64,000 nt of DNA from contig NC_071333.1 in the NCBI RefSeq assembly GCF_010183535.1, forward strand, positions 13,824,587-13,888,586, given 5' to 3'. The DNA comes from Caenorhabditis remanei (Eukaryota; Nematoda; Chromadorea; Rhabditida; Rhabditidae). Below the pieces are notes generated by a model. It did no database searches and had not been told where the DNA came from. It saw only the letters and a program-made list of their open reading frames with translations. Shown in pieces: positions 12,170-26,100 of this stretch (its first letter is position 1; each line of letters starts with the position of its first letter). A program made the position numbers and the translations under genes.

Positions 12170-13835
12170 TTAAATTAAAAAGTAGGCATAATTAGGGAAA
12201 ACTGTTCCTAAGAGAAAATCAACAATAGAAGGAAAGAAATGACAGAGTGATTCGCACACACCGTGTGCAACGTGGAAGAAATGAAAACACGGCGGGAAAA
12301 GAACATGCGGTAACGTCTCGTCGAATGTGACAAGTGAGGAGACATTCGCTGATTCTAGCACAAGACAAGACCCGTCTGGATGGACAAATTTTGCGCCAGC
12401 CCGATGCATTCTAGAAAAATCATTTATTACTAGATGTCTAGCGTTTACTTTCTCAAACCTCTCCAATTTTCCCATTGTTCCAGGAAGAATAAGGCTATCG
12501 AACTGCATCAGCGCTGGCTTCAAATTTTTGTTTTTCCATCGCCAATTTGAAATTGTGTGATATGGGATGAATTCACATTTAACCGAAGCGAATCCTTGAG
12601 CGCATAATGCTCCCATCACATTGTTATCCGTTGTGTATCTTTCCCTGAAAACATGTTATCAACTGAAACCGTTATACTATCCATTATGTTAGTAGATAAT
12701 GGACTGTCACACATAACTCTAATGAAGTAACATTATTTAATGCGAAACTGGAAATTTTATAAGTAATGAACCATGATGACCATTATAGTACGTGTTCCCT
12801 TTACAAATCATTTAGTAACACTGTAAGCGTTACGTCACCATAAGAAGTTACATGATTCCACTATTTCTCAACAAGACGATACTCACCGAATCTGTGTACT
12901 CAGTTGATGGAAAAATAAAGTGGATGCGGTAGATGCTCTGACATGAAAATTCCCTCCGGCAATCATCCTGGAAGAGAGAACGGACTCTCCCTCAACATCC
13001 AGATATACATCTGTTGCATCGTTCCCAGACACATCTAAAAACTTTTAAAAAGTAAGTTTTGAAGGAAACAAAAATCATACCAAATAAGTCAAACAGATTT
13101 TCACGCCAATATGTGTCTGGTTGTAACATCCAGAATGATTTGTTCATCATAGAGAGCATTGTGGCTAAGTTGGCACGGAGAAGTTGAAAAAGTTGGTATT
13201 GACAATGACCGACTCGGAATGGTTGCGACTAAAAATTAGGAGTATAATTAACAAAAAATGAACACAGTAACTCATACCACTGATGGTAGCTCCAATTTGA
13301 ATGTTCGGATAGATGGCCAAAGCATCGAGAGCATTTGATAAGAATGGTTGTCCATTGCAAATACCACTATGTTCTCCAAAATTGTTGGATCATGAAACGC
13401 TTTCAAGTTACACAACCAATTCAAAGTTATATTCATTGCATGCTGAAAAATGAATTGAACAAAATACAATAAAACGTTCAAAACACCTGATTCAGCAAAA
13501 CGATTCCAACATTGTCTTCGATGTTTGAGATTTCTTTCATCAAATTTGGAAAACTTTGTAGCCTGGCCAAACTGACATCAGAATAATGTTCGCTCAAGCA
13601 GGTAAGTGTGTTGGATGCCTGCTCTCTTTTGTGGCCAATTTGAGTGAGGAAAGACATAAGAATAAGGATGAAAGTGCTTCCAAAAACGTTCTGTAAAAAT
13701 ATGAGATACATTTTCTGTAACAGCCAAGAAGTAAAAATACAACTATTTTTGTGACACTATAAATCTATTATTATTGGAGAATAATTAGTTTATTCATTCA
13801 TTTTTCTCAGGTCAAACCAATCTTACCTTCTGCAT
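12170..13835 (-). CDS. nucleotide-diphospho-sugar transferase family protein (PF03407 type), type II membrane
   Basis: The exons give a chain with a hydrophobic N-terminal anchor (NVFGSTFILILMSFLTQIGH), then NIVVFAMDNHSYQML, FWMLQPDTYWRENLFD, DVYLDVEGES, MIAGGNFHVRAS, TDNNVMGALC, CEFIPYHTISNWRW and MQFDS. This order is typical of nematode Nucleotid_trans (PF03407) proteins, which are Golgi-type glycosyltransferases; the QPDTYW and D-D motifs are the expected nucleotide-sugar/metal region. Two starts are possible: ATG at 13711, or a tiny upstream exon reading ATG CAG AAG before a GTAAGA donor, with ATG at 13833-13835. I prefer the latter, because a TTTTTACAG acceptor lies exactly before AACGTTTTTGG. 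The donor sugar and acceptor are unknown. The C-terminal tail after about 12330 is hydrophobic and less typical. Confidence 0.78.
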
Positions 13836-14934
13836 TAAAAATTCTTCTAGCTATCACAAATTCCCAATACCAGAAATACATTTGAATGCTTCTTCAGAAA
13901 TTCCAATCAAACTATTGAGATCTTGCCTTGAACTCTTATTTTATTTTAATTACTTTGTTTTTCTAGTCATCCGCAACCATTTCTTTCCTTTACTACCTTC
14001 AGTTTTCATTGAAGTCTATACGTTCCGATCATATCTATTAAACCACATACGTAACTTTCAATTGACCTCCTAACCTAGACGAATGAAGTAAAGCAGGCAA
14101 GAATTAGTGAGTAGATTGCTCAATGAGCGTGAGATGAATAGTAAATTTTTGTGGGACACGTACTTTTGATCTGAAGTTCTTTCGTTTATAATGCAAAAAA
14201 CAAATTACCAGAGAGTGGTGTTCAGAAAACAAAAAATGATCAAAAATCAACAAAAATTGTAAACTTTCATTTTCCATCCTGATAACTAAAGAAATAAATG
14301 CTAGTCGCAACTTCTGGATAGTGATTTTTTAATGCCGAAATAATTTTTATTCATACAATGATTCAATTCAAAAAAATAGAAAATATCATACCTTCATTCT
14401 TCGTTTTCTATTGAGCGACAAGCCTGATTGGTGGATCGTTATGCCATGAATGCGATGGAAAACAACCGAAAATCAAACTGTTGAAATCCGACCGAATCAA
14501 TAGGCGACAAGTAGCATCATGAGATGCTTATCGTCGACGCAAAGTTGTTATTACTCCACTATGCATAATTCTTGGCGGCGCAAAACTGTTGCCTTCTTCG
14601 TTCGGATGCACCGATTAGCTGTACTACTACATTCTCTCTGTCGTCTTGCATGTCTAATGTGGTTTGATGTTGAAATATTGTGTGTATTGATTTCATAAGT
14701 TGAAACTAATTCATTTAAACAATCCAGTATTTAGTTGAATGATAAAGTACCAAAGAAGACAAAGCAAGAATCTTTAACCCGTAATGCATATAACGAAAAG
14801 CTTTTGTTGCTAATGCTCAAGAAAGAAAAACTGACAAGAATTTGAGATGATAAGAAAGAAAAACACTGATGAGATAAAGAACAAGCGATAAAATTCCAAA
14901 AAAAACAAGAACAATTGAAAAAGTTAGAGAACAA
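13836..14934. other. 1.1 kb interval between the glycosyltransferase promoter and the unc-10 3' end
   Basis: No exon chain is supported. The part at 14400-14670 is less AT-rich and is a plausible promoter or 5' noncoding region for the minus-strand glycosyltransferase gene; an ATGAAG followed by GTATGA occurs at 14388-14393. The part at 14690-14934 is AT-rich and probably unc-10 3'UTR. Confidence 0.4.
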
Positions 14935-17900
14935 TCATTGCTGAGGACCTCCAACAGACACGTCGGAATCTTTTCGGACTGGACCAGTACCGGCCAACGA
15001 GGAACTATGAAACAGTTTATACCATCCTATCAATGGCTGGGATCCCAGTTCTAGATCTTCTAAACGGATTTGAGATATTCCCATAAAAACTTTCCTCTCC
15101 ATTCGACCATAATCACCGAGCACAGTCACCTGAAGGAAGAAAACGTTGGAACCTATCAATCATCGGGTAGAAACAAACCTGAAGCGTTTTTTTCTTCGGA
15201 CTATCATTAAATATTAAATGTTGTTGAAATAATGGACTTGTTGTTTTGGTAGCCGCGTTGGTTTTTGCTTTTGCTACACATTGTTTTCCCTCCATAAGGT
15301 ACACTTTCACATAGGGAGCTACAAAAATCATAAATTACTTTTATTCACAACACAAGGAAGCATTCTACCTGGACACACTTTCACTCCAGGCTTAACTACG
15401 AGATTTTTTGCTTTGATAATTTCCACATCGATACCACTCCGGCCGGCCATCAATGCAATCTGAATTTCTCCGAGTACAGGTGATGCGAGCACTTGACGAC
15501 CAACGACTTGACCAGGACCAAGATTGTCGACGAACGTACCAAGCGGACCATCAGCGAGCACTGGAAGCCAACTGAAAATTACGTCACTCAAAAAACACGA
15601 AGTTACCATTGGCGTGCAAACTTGTCTGAGTGCGCAGAGTCGGTGCTTTCCTTGCTGGCTTGCTTCAGAAATGGAGGTGTTGGCTCGGCAAGCCGGTCTG
15701 ATGACAGATTTCCTGGTATTCCGACTTCTTCGGATCTAGCGAAACCTGTTCGCTTGCCTTCTGCAAATAATTATGTTCATGATAGAACTGTCACTCTATG
15801 TTTGTTATATTACCTGCTCCTCGACCAGGAATAAACCTTGTCATCAAACTTTTCTTCCTTTCTTTCATGATGGAGCCAGGATTACTATTGTTAGCCGCAC
15901 CACCACTGCCAGCTACTGATGAAGAACTTGCTAATGAGTTTTGTTTAGCCTCTTTAATTGGGACTCTGTTATTTGTAGCTGTAGGAGTTTCCTCAAACGA
16001 AGTTGTATCATTAGATGCAGTCGAATGATTTGCAGCAGTATTTCTTCTATTGACTGTTGTTAGTCTGAATATTATGATTTTGATTACGGATGTTTTCTAT
16101 GATTACTCATGATCCCCCTCCTCAACCCCCGAACAACAAAAATAGCGCTTCGACAAGATAAATTATAGCAAAAAGGCAAAATATACACAGATAAATTTCA
16201 GAGCGCGGGGGTGTTTTTGGTATACCACCATATTTCAAAATTACGTACGTTGTTGGCATGCTGTTCGTCGAATGCACACTTAACGTTTCACTTCCATCAC
16301 TATAATATCCCTGATTGGGCATTGGAGGCATCATTTGTTGCATCTGCTGATGCTGATTTGGTTGTTGTGCATGTTGTTGTTGTTGTTGCTGCTGATGAAC
16401 TTTTCCTTGCGTTTGCTGAATACCCTGATGGTGTTGTGGGTGTACTCCTCCGGGTGCCTGCTGTTGATGAGCTTGCGACAACGGATGTGGCTGTTGCTGC
16501 TGATTATGTTGTTGGGACATCATTTGGTTCGGAGGAATCTTGTAGCGTCCGTCTTCGTACAGCGGCTGATCACCCAAGTAATATTGCGAGCCATGGCGAA
16601 CACTATAAAGCATAATGAAAGCGTATATTTAGATGGGATGCAATAGAAAAACTTTTATGTTTAGAAGAAAACAAATAACAAATAGTATATGTATAACAGT
16701 TGATTCATAATCAAAACTTAGGAAGAAGTAAAATTTAGATAATAACATGATTAATAACTTAAATAAAACCTTAGACTGATATCAACTCCAACTGTAAAAT
16801 CAATGCATATAATGACTGAGAACGTTATAACACTAATTCTGTAACAAAAGCAGATGACGGAAATGTAAAAACAACGATACAGATTCTTATCATCAGTTTG
16901 TTCATAGAATGATTCATGGTAACATTTCTATCCACTTATCACACCTGTCAAAAGCTAATATTGAGCGTGCAACTCACGTTTCTCTCATCGAATACTCATC
17001 CTCTTCCCTATGTTTCCTGGTTGGATCGTACATTTCCTCTCTTTCCACTGAAAAAAAACTTTTCCCTCACATCAAAATTCTCTAAAAGGGCTCATGAATT
17101 ATTCAGCCCGTTTGCCCTGACCCTTTTCGACTAATCTGCACATTCATGCCGTCACCACCTCATCTTTCATTCATCCCGAAAATCCTCTCGTTTTTTTCTT
17201 CTTTTCAGCACTTACTCTGCGATAGTGCAGTCGCACTTCTGGGTCGTCGTTGCTGTCGCCGATTATACGCGCGACCCATCATAGTTTGTCTTCCGTAGCC
17301 ATGGTCCGATGTATATCCGGATTGTCTCTGCTGATTTTGAGTCCAGTCAGCGTATCCGTGTCCTCCATGCATCCCCTTCTCACGCCGATATGCGCGACTT
17401 TTCCGAGCTGCGCCGCCTGTCGCCAAGTCGATGTCGTTCTCAAGCTCGTCGTCGTCAATGTATTCATCATTCTCCTCGTCATTTGTTCCTAGATGATGAT
17501 GATGCGGCGGTTTGTCCATGTTTTGACTGATGTGGTTATAATAGTTGGAGGAGTGATCGTAATAATTGAGCTCCGACTGCGGACGTCTCGTTGGTGCGTT
17601 GTACGACGCTTTTCGTAATTTTAAACGCTGCAAAGTTTTGAAAATACATATAATATAGGACGCAAAGTGAACTTACTGTTCGCAACGGGTTATCATCGTC
17701 CATATCAACAAGAATACACATTAGAGAATGCTCTCCGTCAAGAGGTACTGATGCCAGGTCGATAAGAGTTTCTCCCAAAAAACTGTTAGTTCCAAACTTA
17801 TCGTAATCCCAAACGGTTAGCTGAAGAACACGAAAAGTTATAATATGAGTTGTGTTAATCTACATACCTCTAGAACCCTTTGCAGCAGCATGGGTTCAGT

Positions 17901-20900
17901 AAGACCATTGTAATAGAAAACTTCATCCCAAACCGGCATTAACGTCTCCGCTATTACTGCTGACTGCCTTCTAGACTTCTCACTTCTATCCGGTAACAGG
18001 AATATTTTAACATAGGGATTTCTAGGTGTTCCGTCCGATCTTGGAGGTAGATCAAATCCTCTTACAAGTGCAACAGAAAGTTGTCTATCATGATGAGAGT
18101 AAACAAATGAAACTTCTATCCGTCCGAATATATGACCAGTTCCAAACGTTTGTGCTTCCGCAGCTTCTCGAGTATTTGGAACCCCAAGATCTGCAACATC
18201 TGTAAAACAAAACCAAAAATATTCATACCCTTCTCATTTCGAAAACAATTGAGAATATATGAACACGCCATTTTAAAACAGCTGTTGTATGTTGGTGTCA
18301 GGTAAGATTAATGACATCTAGCATTTTTAAATATACGCTTACCCGAATAGTAGTAGCTTGACGTTGATCGATTACGCGAGGTCAATGTGTTATTATGAGG
18401 GAATACGGCTGACTGTGAATGTGATAATAATTGTTGTTGGAGAGCTGGGTGTATATCTGGAAATTGAACCTATAAGTAAAACGATCTCCCAACACATATA
18501 ACAAACCAAGAAAAAGATCGGGATTAGGCAGCTGTCGCTGAAATTGAGGTGGGTATGCAGATGGGGCTCTAGAATAAGTGGATGAAGACATTTGAGAAGA
18601 GGTAAGGTTGAAAAAGTCATCTCCGCCGGGTAGTCTTAAAAAACAAGTGTTGTCCTATGAGGAACCTAGTCCGTATCTGGATCTTACATTGCGTTCCTGC
18701 TAACAATTAAGTCCACTTGAGTATCATAACGACTTGCTGCAATACTATCATAAACTTGTTCGTAAGTAGCATTTTGCAATGACTGTCCGTTCCATTCAAC
18801 AACTTCGTCCCCTAAAAACAAAAATAGAGAAAAGTGTATCTCATTAAAAAACTCATTACCAGGACGTAGTCTTCCAATGGTGTCGGCCACACTGCCCGGC
18901 TTAACTTGAGTAATGAAAGCGCCCAGCTTCCCAGTATCCGTTCTTCGACCACCAACTATTTTCAACCCAAGATCTCCATTAGCCGCCGAGTTTTCTGTTC
19001 GGTGTAGTATCATGTGACCTATTAACCGTTTTTGATCTGCTGAAGGCTGCCATGTTACAGGGTGCTAAAAATAAAATACTTATAGAGATACGGAGCTGGA
19101 AAGACATACTGATAAGAAAGTTCGTATCCGAGATGCTAATAAATCCCCTCCAGATATACTACCAGTTCCAAAATGATCATTCCGCGATGGTGACAAGGAG
19201 AGCGATTTGTCACGCCTTCGATTAGCTTGCATGTCTAAAACCCCTTGGTAAGACCCCTTTAGTAAAACATGTGGTTTACTCTTCAGCAGGCTGTTTCCGC
19301 CCGAAACGCCACCAACACCGCTACCACCAGCGCCAGAAGACGACGAATCCGGGTTTTTATGATCGCCATAAATATATCGAAGGAGGTCTGAAAAACTCAT
19401 CAAAACGTCAACATGGGATTTCGAGAGCACGCACACAAACCCTTTTCAGAATTGCATTCCTCGGACAACCTCTGCACATTCGATGCGCCCATATCATCAT
19501 GGAATGCGGTTTTGCCGCCGGCAGCCACCACTGCTGACGTCGACATTTTCAAAGTGTTACCACCACCGCCGGCAATGATATCCTCTTCAGAAGATGACAT
19601 TGATCGCAATTGTCTAAAAGAAACAAAAAAATAAAAAGAGAAACTAAAAAGGGAATGACGAAACTGAGCAGTTTGAAATGGAATGGAAGAACTGATGAAG
19701 GGGAAAAGAGCTAAATGAGGAGAGTCACTCATTAAAAATTTGCATTGAAACCGAGAGGCGCTCTCTCGGTTTTCTGTTTTGCTGTTGGTTGTAGTTAAAA
19801 ATGGGAGACTAAAAAAAGTGAGCAAAAGGAAGGAAGTCAGACTAAATAATGAGAAAAAGAGAAAACTGGGGGGCTGAGAGCAAAAAACTCGATGCTTGAG
19901 CACATCGGTACAAAAGGACATTAGCGAATTGAGTTTGTCTCTTTCCATTAGCCAAATTACACCTACTCACCTATGCAATCGATTTTTCACCCGATTCAGA
20001 TGGTCGTCAGTTGGAGGGACTGCTCTCACTCCTTGTGCATTCGGCTGAGTTTGTGAGTTATGATTCCTCTCTGAAACGATTACTATTACAGAATGTCCTT
20101 GGCCTTCAATTCTAACGTTTTTTGGACTCGAAATTTGATGAACTCGCATAGTCTTCTTCTGTTACCCGATTCCCACTTTTATTCCTGAGATTTTGATTCT
20201 GATTTTGATTCTGGTTATGAGAATTTTGTTGTGAATTCGGTTGCATTTGCCCATCGAACTGCCTCTGGTCGTTTTCCGTATTTCCTGTGTAGAATGTGGG
20301 CCTAAAAACATGGCGGATTGAGAGAAAGCTTTTTAGTTTGATGAGATACTAACCGTTGGCTATCCTCTTCCACTCTCCCTTGATTGTATTTGTTCACCGA
20401 GGAGGTTCGCTGAAATAAATGCTCAAGTCTTAATTGGATTTTGTAAAGATCATCTTGAGGAAATACCACAGAATCTAATTTAGAGAAAAAAAAAACGAGA
20501 ATGATGGTGGTAAGAAGAACCGCCTTCTATCGTAGGACTTTTTATTGGTTTCTTGCTTTTTTTGCTCGCTTCTTCTCATTTTCTCTTTCTAAAAAACGTT
20601 GGTTTTGAACTTTATTCAAGAGAGACATTTTTTCTTATTTTCACAACTATCTACAAATATAACAGGTAAGTAATCATTTTATTTTAAACGTACCTCTAAC
20701 GAAGGCTGCCTGGGGAACATTCCTCCTTGTCCGTTGTGGTTCTCTCTTATTCTGTTGTTATCCGTTCGCTGCTCTCCCATTTCTAAAATTATCCAGACTA
20801 CTGAACTGTGTATTCCAATTTGCGTCTCGTTTTCAATTTTTACATTTCTCTCCCCCTTTTTCTAAAAACATCTTTTTCCCTCTCTCCCTGACTAGTTTAT

Positions 20901-23142
20901 ACCCGCTAGGCTCTTACGTTGATGATGAGAAGGCTGTTGTTGTGGTCCCTGCTGATGAAGTTGTTGATGTCCACCCATAGTTGAATTGCCTTGAAACTGA
21001 TTTTGCTGCTGCTGAGGTTGTTGCTGCGCATTTTGCTTCATACTCCGATTGTCATTTGGTCTCTGATTTTGATGATGTTGATTCTGGGGGCCAGCCTGGA
21101 AATGAAAATTTTTGAATCAACAGCTTTTCGGTAAATTTTGTAATCTGGGATATAAGAACTTTGGATCCAAGAAGATTTGAGATGTTACGAGTCAGACTAC
21201 TTCAAAATACTAAAGTAGCTTACCTGATTCTGAAAGTTCTGATTTTGATTTTGATTTTGGTGCTGATTTTGGTTTGGGATTTGATTCTGGTTTTGGTTCA
21301 TCTGATTTATCTGATTCTGATTCATCGACTGTTGTTGCTGCATAGGCCTCCTATTGGTCGGGTGGTGATTGTTGACTCCCTGATGGTTATTGGGATGGTG
21401 GTTCTGATTATGTGAATTTTGAGTTGGACCGTTCATACTCATCTGCTGAGGCATCTGATTCTGCTGCATTCCCATCCCTCGAGGCTGTTGATTCGGTTGG
21501 TAATTCTGATTGTTCCTGTAAATTAGTAGGGTTTTTATGAAATTTAGAAGTGGAAGACCTCAATAAATTGAAAAAAGTAGTAAAAACGGAAGTTGGAAAC
21601 TTTCAAACTCACATTTTATCAGGCGGTTCCGCTTGCCTCTGCTCTGGTTGTGGTAGTGGTTCGTTGTGGTCGGTCGACTGAGTTAGCGGTTGGGGCGAGG
21701 GACTCGGGTCGGAGACGCTAATTTTCTGCTGCGGCTGCTCTTCGGGTTGGAACCATTTGCCGGTTTTGGCCAGAATTTGTTGACGTTTCTGGCACAACGA
21801 ACAAGCCCAGATTGCCTGAAAGCTTTTTTCTTCTTCTTCTCCTTCTTGCTCTTCCGTTTTTTTATCGGCCGGTGCGCCCACGGGGCTAATCCTTTCTATT
21901 CATCTCTTCCCAAATACTTTGGTAACAATACATTCTATTGTTCTCTACCTTTGAGATTTCTTATAATTTTTTTTTGTTTTCGTAAATTGAAGAGACGACC
22001 ACGGAAAAAAACTAAAAATAAAATCCACTGTGATTTCTGTCATTGCAAAATTTCGAGAATTTCGTCGAGGATTATCAATGATTGTGTCAGTGTCATACGT
22101 ACTACCTTCGTTTCTCTTCTAGATTAGAGTATTCAGATTCAAGTGCTCTATTCAAACTCAGTCATCCAGTACTTCTTTTCTTTTTTCTCGGTTTTCCTTT
22201 TTAACCCCGCACTTTCCACTCCATTCGTACCTTATTCTTGCTCTGCGCTCTACCTCCGCATCTTGCACAGCTACGCAATTGACAATAAAAGCACTTGTGG
22301 CCTGAAAAATCCCTCATCTTGTGCTAAATTGATGTCCTTTTTGAAGAGACGAGGCGAGCCAAGGGTCAGGGGTCCATGGGACGAGGGTTGGAGAAAAAGC
22401 AGGCAGCTCATCTCTTCCCACCGACAAGAGGGACGACCCTTTGCTCTCATCGCTCCTTCAGGGGAAGGGAACAACGTACCAATCCCATCCGCGAATTTCG
22501 TCTTCTGACAGATTTGACAGATCGCGTCATCTTGTGTGCCAATCAGCTTCTTCGACGTCTCTTTCCTCTCTGTTATCTGTTTGTCTAGCTCAGAAAGCTC
22601 CTCTGTCGCTTTTCTGTAAAAAAGGGCAGTGGATAATGAAATACAATAAAAAAGCTTTTGAGTAAATTGAAAATGGAACATTTGAAAAAGCGATAAAATA
22701 CTTTAAAATACTCACTGAGACATTTGTGTTTCTTTTGCTTCTTCATCCCTCTGTCTTTTGAAGACCTGAAAAAATCAGCAGTATTTTATTTTAGTAAGTA
22801 TTTTTTGAGTGAGTATGTATGTGCACGCATGATATCATGCCAATTTTCTTGTCGAATGTACATAAGAGCACACACTCGTTTGATTGCATATCCATTATTT
22901 TGCGTGTGCTCACGGCGTTGTAAGTAATACCCCTCCCCTTATTCTCGCTCTTTCTCCCCTCGGGGGGCCCCGTCATGCTCCAAGACAGAGGACTCTCACC
23001 GCGCCAACTACTCTTTTGAACTACACGAAAGCAGACGGATGGACGAGATAGACGACCGGGACGAACAACTTACTTGCTCTATTATTTCACGTTCTTCAGC
23101 CGATAGATGGGATAAATCGGGCATCATCGACGGATCGTCCAT
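14935..23142 (-). CDS. unc-10: UNC-10 / RIM, presynaptic active-zone scaffold
   Basis: About twenty exons. The N-terminus MDDPSMMPDLSHLS leads into the RAB-3-binding helix, followed by a split zinc finger in three exons: CQICQKTKFADGIG, HKCFYCQLRSCARCGG and AIWACSLCQKRQQ. Next is a long Asn/Gln-rich linker (about 20.3-21.5 kb). A PDZ domain (LGLKIVGGR to VDLIVSR, about 18.7-19.0 kb) follows, then a C2A domain (FGRIEVSFVYSHHDRQL to LIDL, 17.7-18.2 kb), His/Gln-rich linkers, and a C-terminal C2B domain (GEIQIALMAG to GWYKLF) ending VSVGGPQQ. RIM links RAB-3 vesicles, UNC-13 and calcium channels at release sites. The start exon follows a TTTTTCAG acceptor at 23163, so the 5'UTR is spliced. One intron, 20071-20116, is only 46 nt and uses a GTTAGA donor; that choice is needed to avoid a stop. 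Confidence 0.96.
21195..21480 (-). repeat. low-complexity Asn/Gln codon repeat inside unc-10
   Basis: Alternating AAT/AAC and CAA/CAG codons give a near-perfect hexanucleotide-like run (core at about 21225-21310, protein pattern NQNQNQN) followed by MNQNQIN and further N/H-rich sequence. The tract is in frame in the UNC-10 linker between zinc finger and PDZ, and it continues across the next exons as Q-rich runs. Such a tract is likely to vary in length between strains. Confidence 0.8.
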
Positions 23143-26100
23143 GATGCTATTATAGAAAGGCACTGAAAAACGAGGAATTGATTAAAATGTTGGTAACTTT
23201 ATATTCGAAGAATCGATATGAGTAGCAAGACAAGAAAGGAGCGATAACAAAGAAAACAGAGACGCAGTTAGTGGGTTCGAGGGTTGAATGTCAAAAAGAA
23301 ACGAGAAAACAGGAAAAAAACACTCGGAGAACAAGAAACTCAGAATGTTCACATCTTTTGTTACTTGAATTTGTTACGTTATCGTTATATGGTAGATCAA
23401 AAAAAATAACGAGGGAAGGGGATTTAATTCTAAAAGACCAAGAGTGAGAAATTGAAAGAGAAGGGGTGAAAAAGAGCATCCGGGATTAGAAACGTTGAAA
23501 AATGACGCCTCGTCTTAGAAGGGAAGCACCCCAGTATGGCGTGGCGGGGTGTGGTCATTTTCGACGTCGTCTTCGGTGAACACCGTGGGAAAGTGAAGGC
23601 ATCCAAAAATAGGCATCCTTTTCTTTTTTCTCTGCTATCAAGAACTTTTTGCAGAAAAAGCACTAAAGAAAAAGGAATAAGAAATAAGCGTAGGAGGTGA
23701 GGAAGTGGGAAAAATGGGATGGAGAGAAAGAAAACCAGAAGAAAAAAAGGGGAAAAACTGAAAAGTGATGGATATGAAGCTTCGCTGGGACTTTTATTCC
23801 CATAAAAGGCCAACTTAGGGCAGGTAAGGGTTCATGGTGGTGTTTGAATTGACGGAAAACGGACATATCGGGTAGATATGGATAGAGAAAAAGGTAAAGA
23901 AAAGCAAAATTCGATGCAAGATTAATGATGTACAAAAGGAGACATTCATTTGAGACAATGAATTCATGCTCGTTTCCGTGAGCAAGAAAAAAAGACAAGG
24001 TCTAAAGATAGGGACCCCTCCCTTTCCATACCCCGTATGGAAAAAGGAGGAGGTCGAAGGGAAAGAAGGAGGAGAAACGGGGAGGAAAACTGAAAAGACA
24101 AGGCGCGCACAGGAGGAAAAACCAGGCGAATGCGATATAAGCAATGAATAAAACAAGGCCATGGATAGCGAATAGTTCATGTTTTACTCAGAGCTCTTCT
24201 AATAAATAAATGGATGTGTGTAGATGGGAGGAGGGGTTTAGGACTCGGACTAGCGGCGTGTGGCGACTGATGCGCAAACGCAGGGTGGAGAAAACGACGA
24301 AGGGAGGGAGCAACGTCCCGCAAAACACAAAAATGCTCTACCCTTCTTTTCTCCCCCAACCAGTCTTTCCCTTTTTCCTTCCCGAGATGGGCTCTGTGCA
24401 GCGTTTGTGCCAAACGTTGACAATTAGCAACTCAGCGGGCAGCTTATCCAATATGCTCAAGATTGCCAAGTTTTGTTCTTTCTTCGTTGGCGGGCCTTCA
24501 CATACACATATACACGCGCAGGCCTCAGCCTCAAATTGGATTATCTGTTCATGAATGCACAGCGAAGAAAAGTATAAAACGACGGGAAGAGAAGAAGGAG
24601 GTGGGACATAGGAAAGAAAAGGACGGGGAGACGAGGGACCACCCCTCATTCAAGCGTCCCGCCTCTTCTGTGCCCTTTTTCGGTCACGTCCAGGATACGA
24701 ATGAGTAGGGGGTGGAGTCGGCGATCTAAAAAGCAAAAAAAAGAAGAGGAAAAAGTAGTGGAAACACAGGAAGAGTGAAACGTCCCCGTTTAGTAGGTTG
24801 ACTTCTGACTCACTTAAACACCTGCAGTGCATATACATACTCGATTCTCTTTTTCTGTCGCTCCACCCACTCCGGATTAGCAAGAAGTTGTGTGAAAGAG
24901 TTTTCACATTTTGAAGATTAGATTAAGGATGAGAAAGGATAGAAAATGGGGCAAAATCCCTCTCAAATCAATTCATCTATGTGTAGATTCAGAGATATTA
25001 AATCCAGAGAGAGGACTAGTGCAATCTAGGGATACATGATGTCTGAAAGATAAAGATTACCCTTTCAAAGTGCGTCCGAGATGTTTGAAGGAAGTTTTTC
25101 TAAAGAAATTGAAGAAAGGGCCTAAATTGAATCTGCATCATTTACAACCACATTGGAAACCACAATTATACTGCAGAATCTAGCAGCATGCGGGTTGGTC
25201 AAATTGTTACGGATTACTTAAGCTGATTTGGGCCGAAATTTGCATCAGCAGTGAATTGTCTTCAAATAATTTGTGCATTCATGCACAGTCTTTGAAAGTC
25301 TTCATGATTAGTTGGAAGTAGCGTACAAAACAGTTTTCTGATCTAATGTAAGTTCTTGGCTATTTTAGTTAAAGAAGCTGTTAAAAACTAATGGAATACA
25401 AAAAATTCAAGTTTCAAAGCATATTTTCTCAGTTCAATTGAGTTAGACAGTAAAATGCATTTGCGATGTACTTTTTGAAAAAGTAAAAACACTAGAATTA
25501 CTATGCATTACAATAGTTAGCCACGGGGAAAAAACTGAAACTCTGGAAACCGAAAGAAAGAAATCAATTTTCGAAAATTATTTCGCAGCTAAAATCAACT
25601 CTTGTGACAGCTGAATAGGTATAATCAAAACAACTATTTTTCTGAATGTCACATAATAATTAATACAAACCAAACACACTATTACATTAGAATCATACAC
25701 GTATGTTAGGGTGGGTCGTCTAATTTATAGATGGATGCACTAACGTTGTTTGTCAGTTCTAATCGGGAAGAAGTCTGTCAAAATCACGTGTGTCGATGAC
25801 TCTCGAAACAGGAAAAAAATCTTAATCAGAAGCTCTCAATTTGAGAGTAGAAAGAGGATGATTCACAAAAAGCAGGTGGAAATTCAAAAAAGAGCTGAAA
25901 ACTGAATACAACCTGCAGTACTGATGTTTTCAGTACCTATGATTCAAAATCTATTTCAGCTAAAAATATTGAAGCATTGAGCTAAGAAAAAGTAGTTACA
26001 AAATTTAAAACTTATATTTACAGCCAGAGATCCAAAAACTTTGTTAAAAACGGTCTAGTTTCAAATTGAATACCACATTAAGGGATCAGATTCTCCGTGT

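Noticed and set aside
16211..16646. Leu/Val-rich plus-strand frames
   Set aside because: They are antisense to the Gln/His-rich exon of unc-10.
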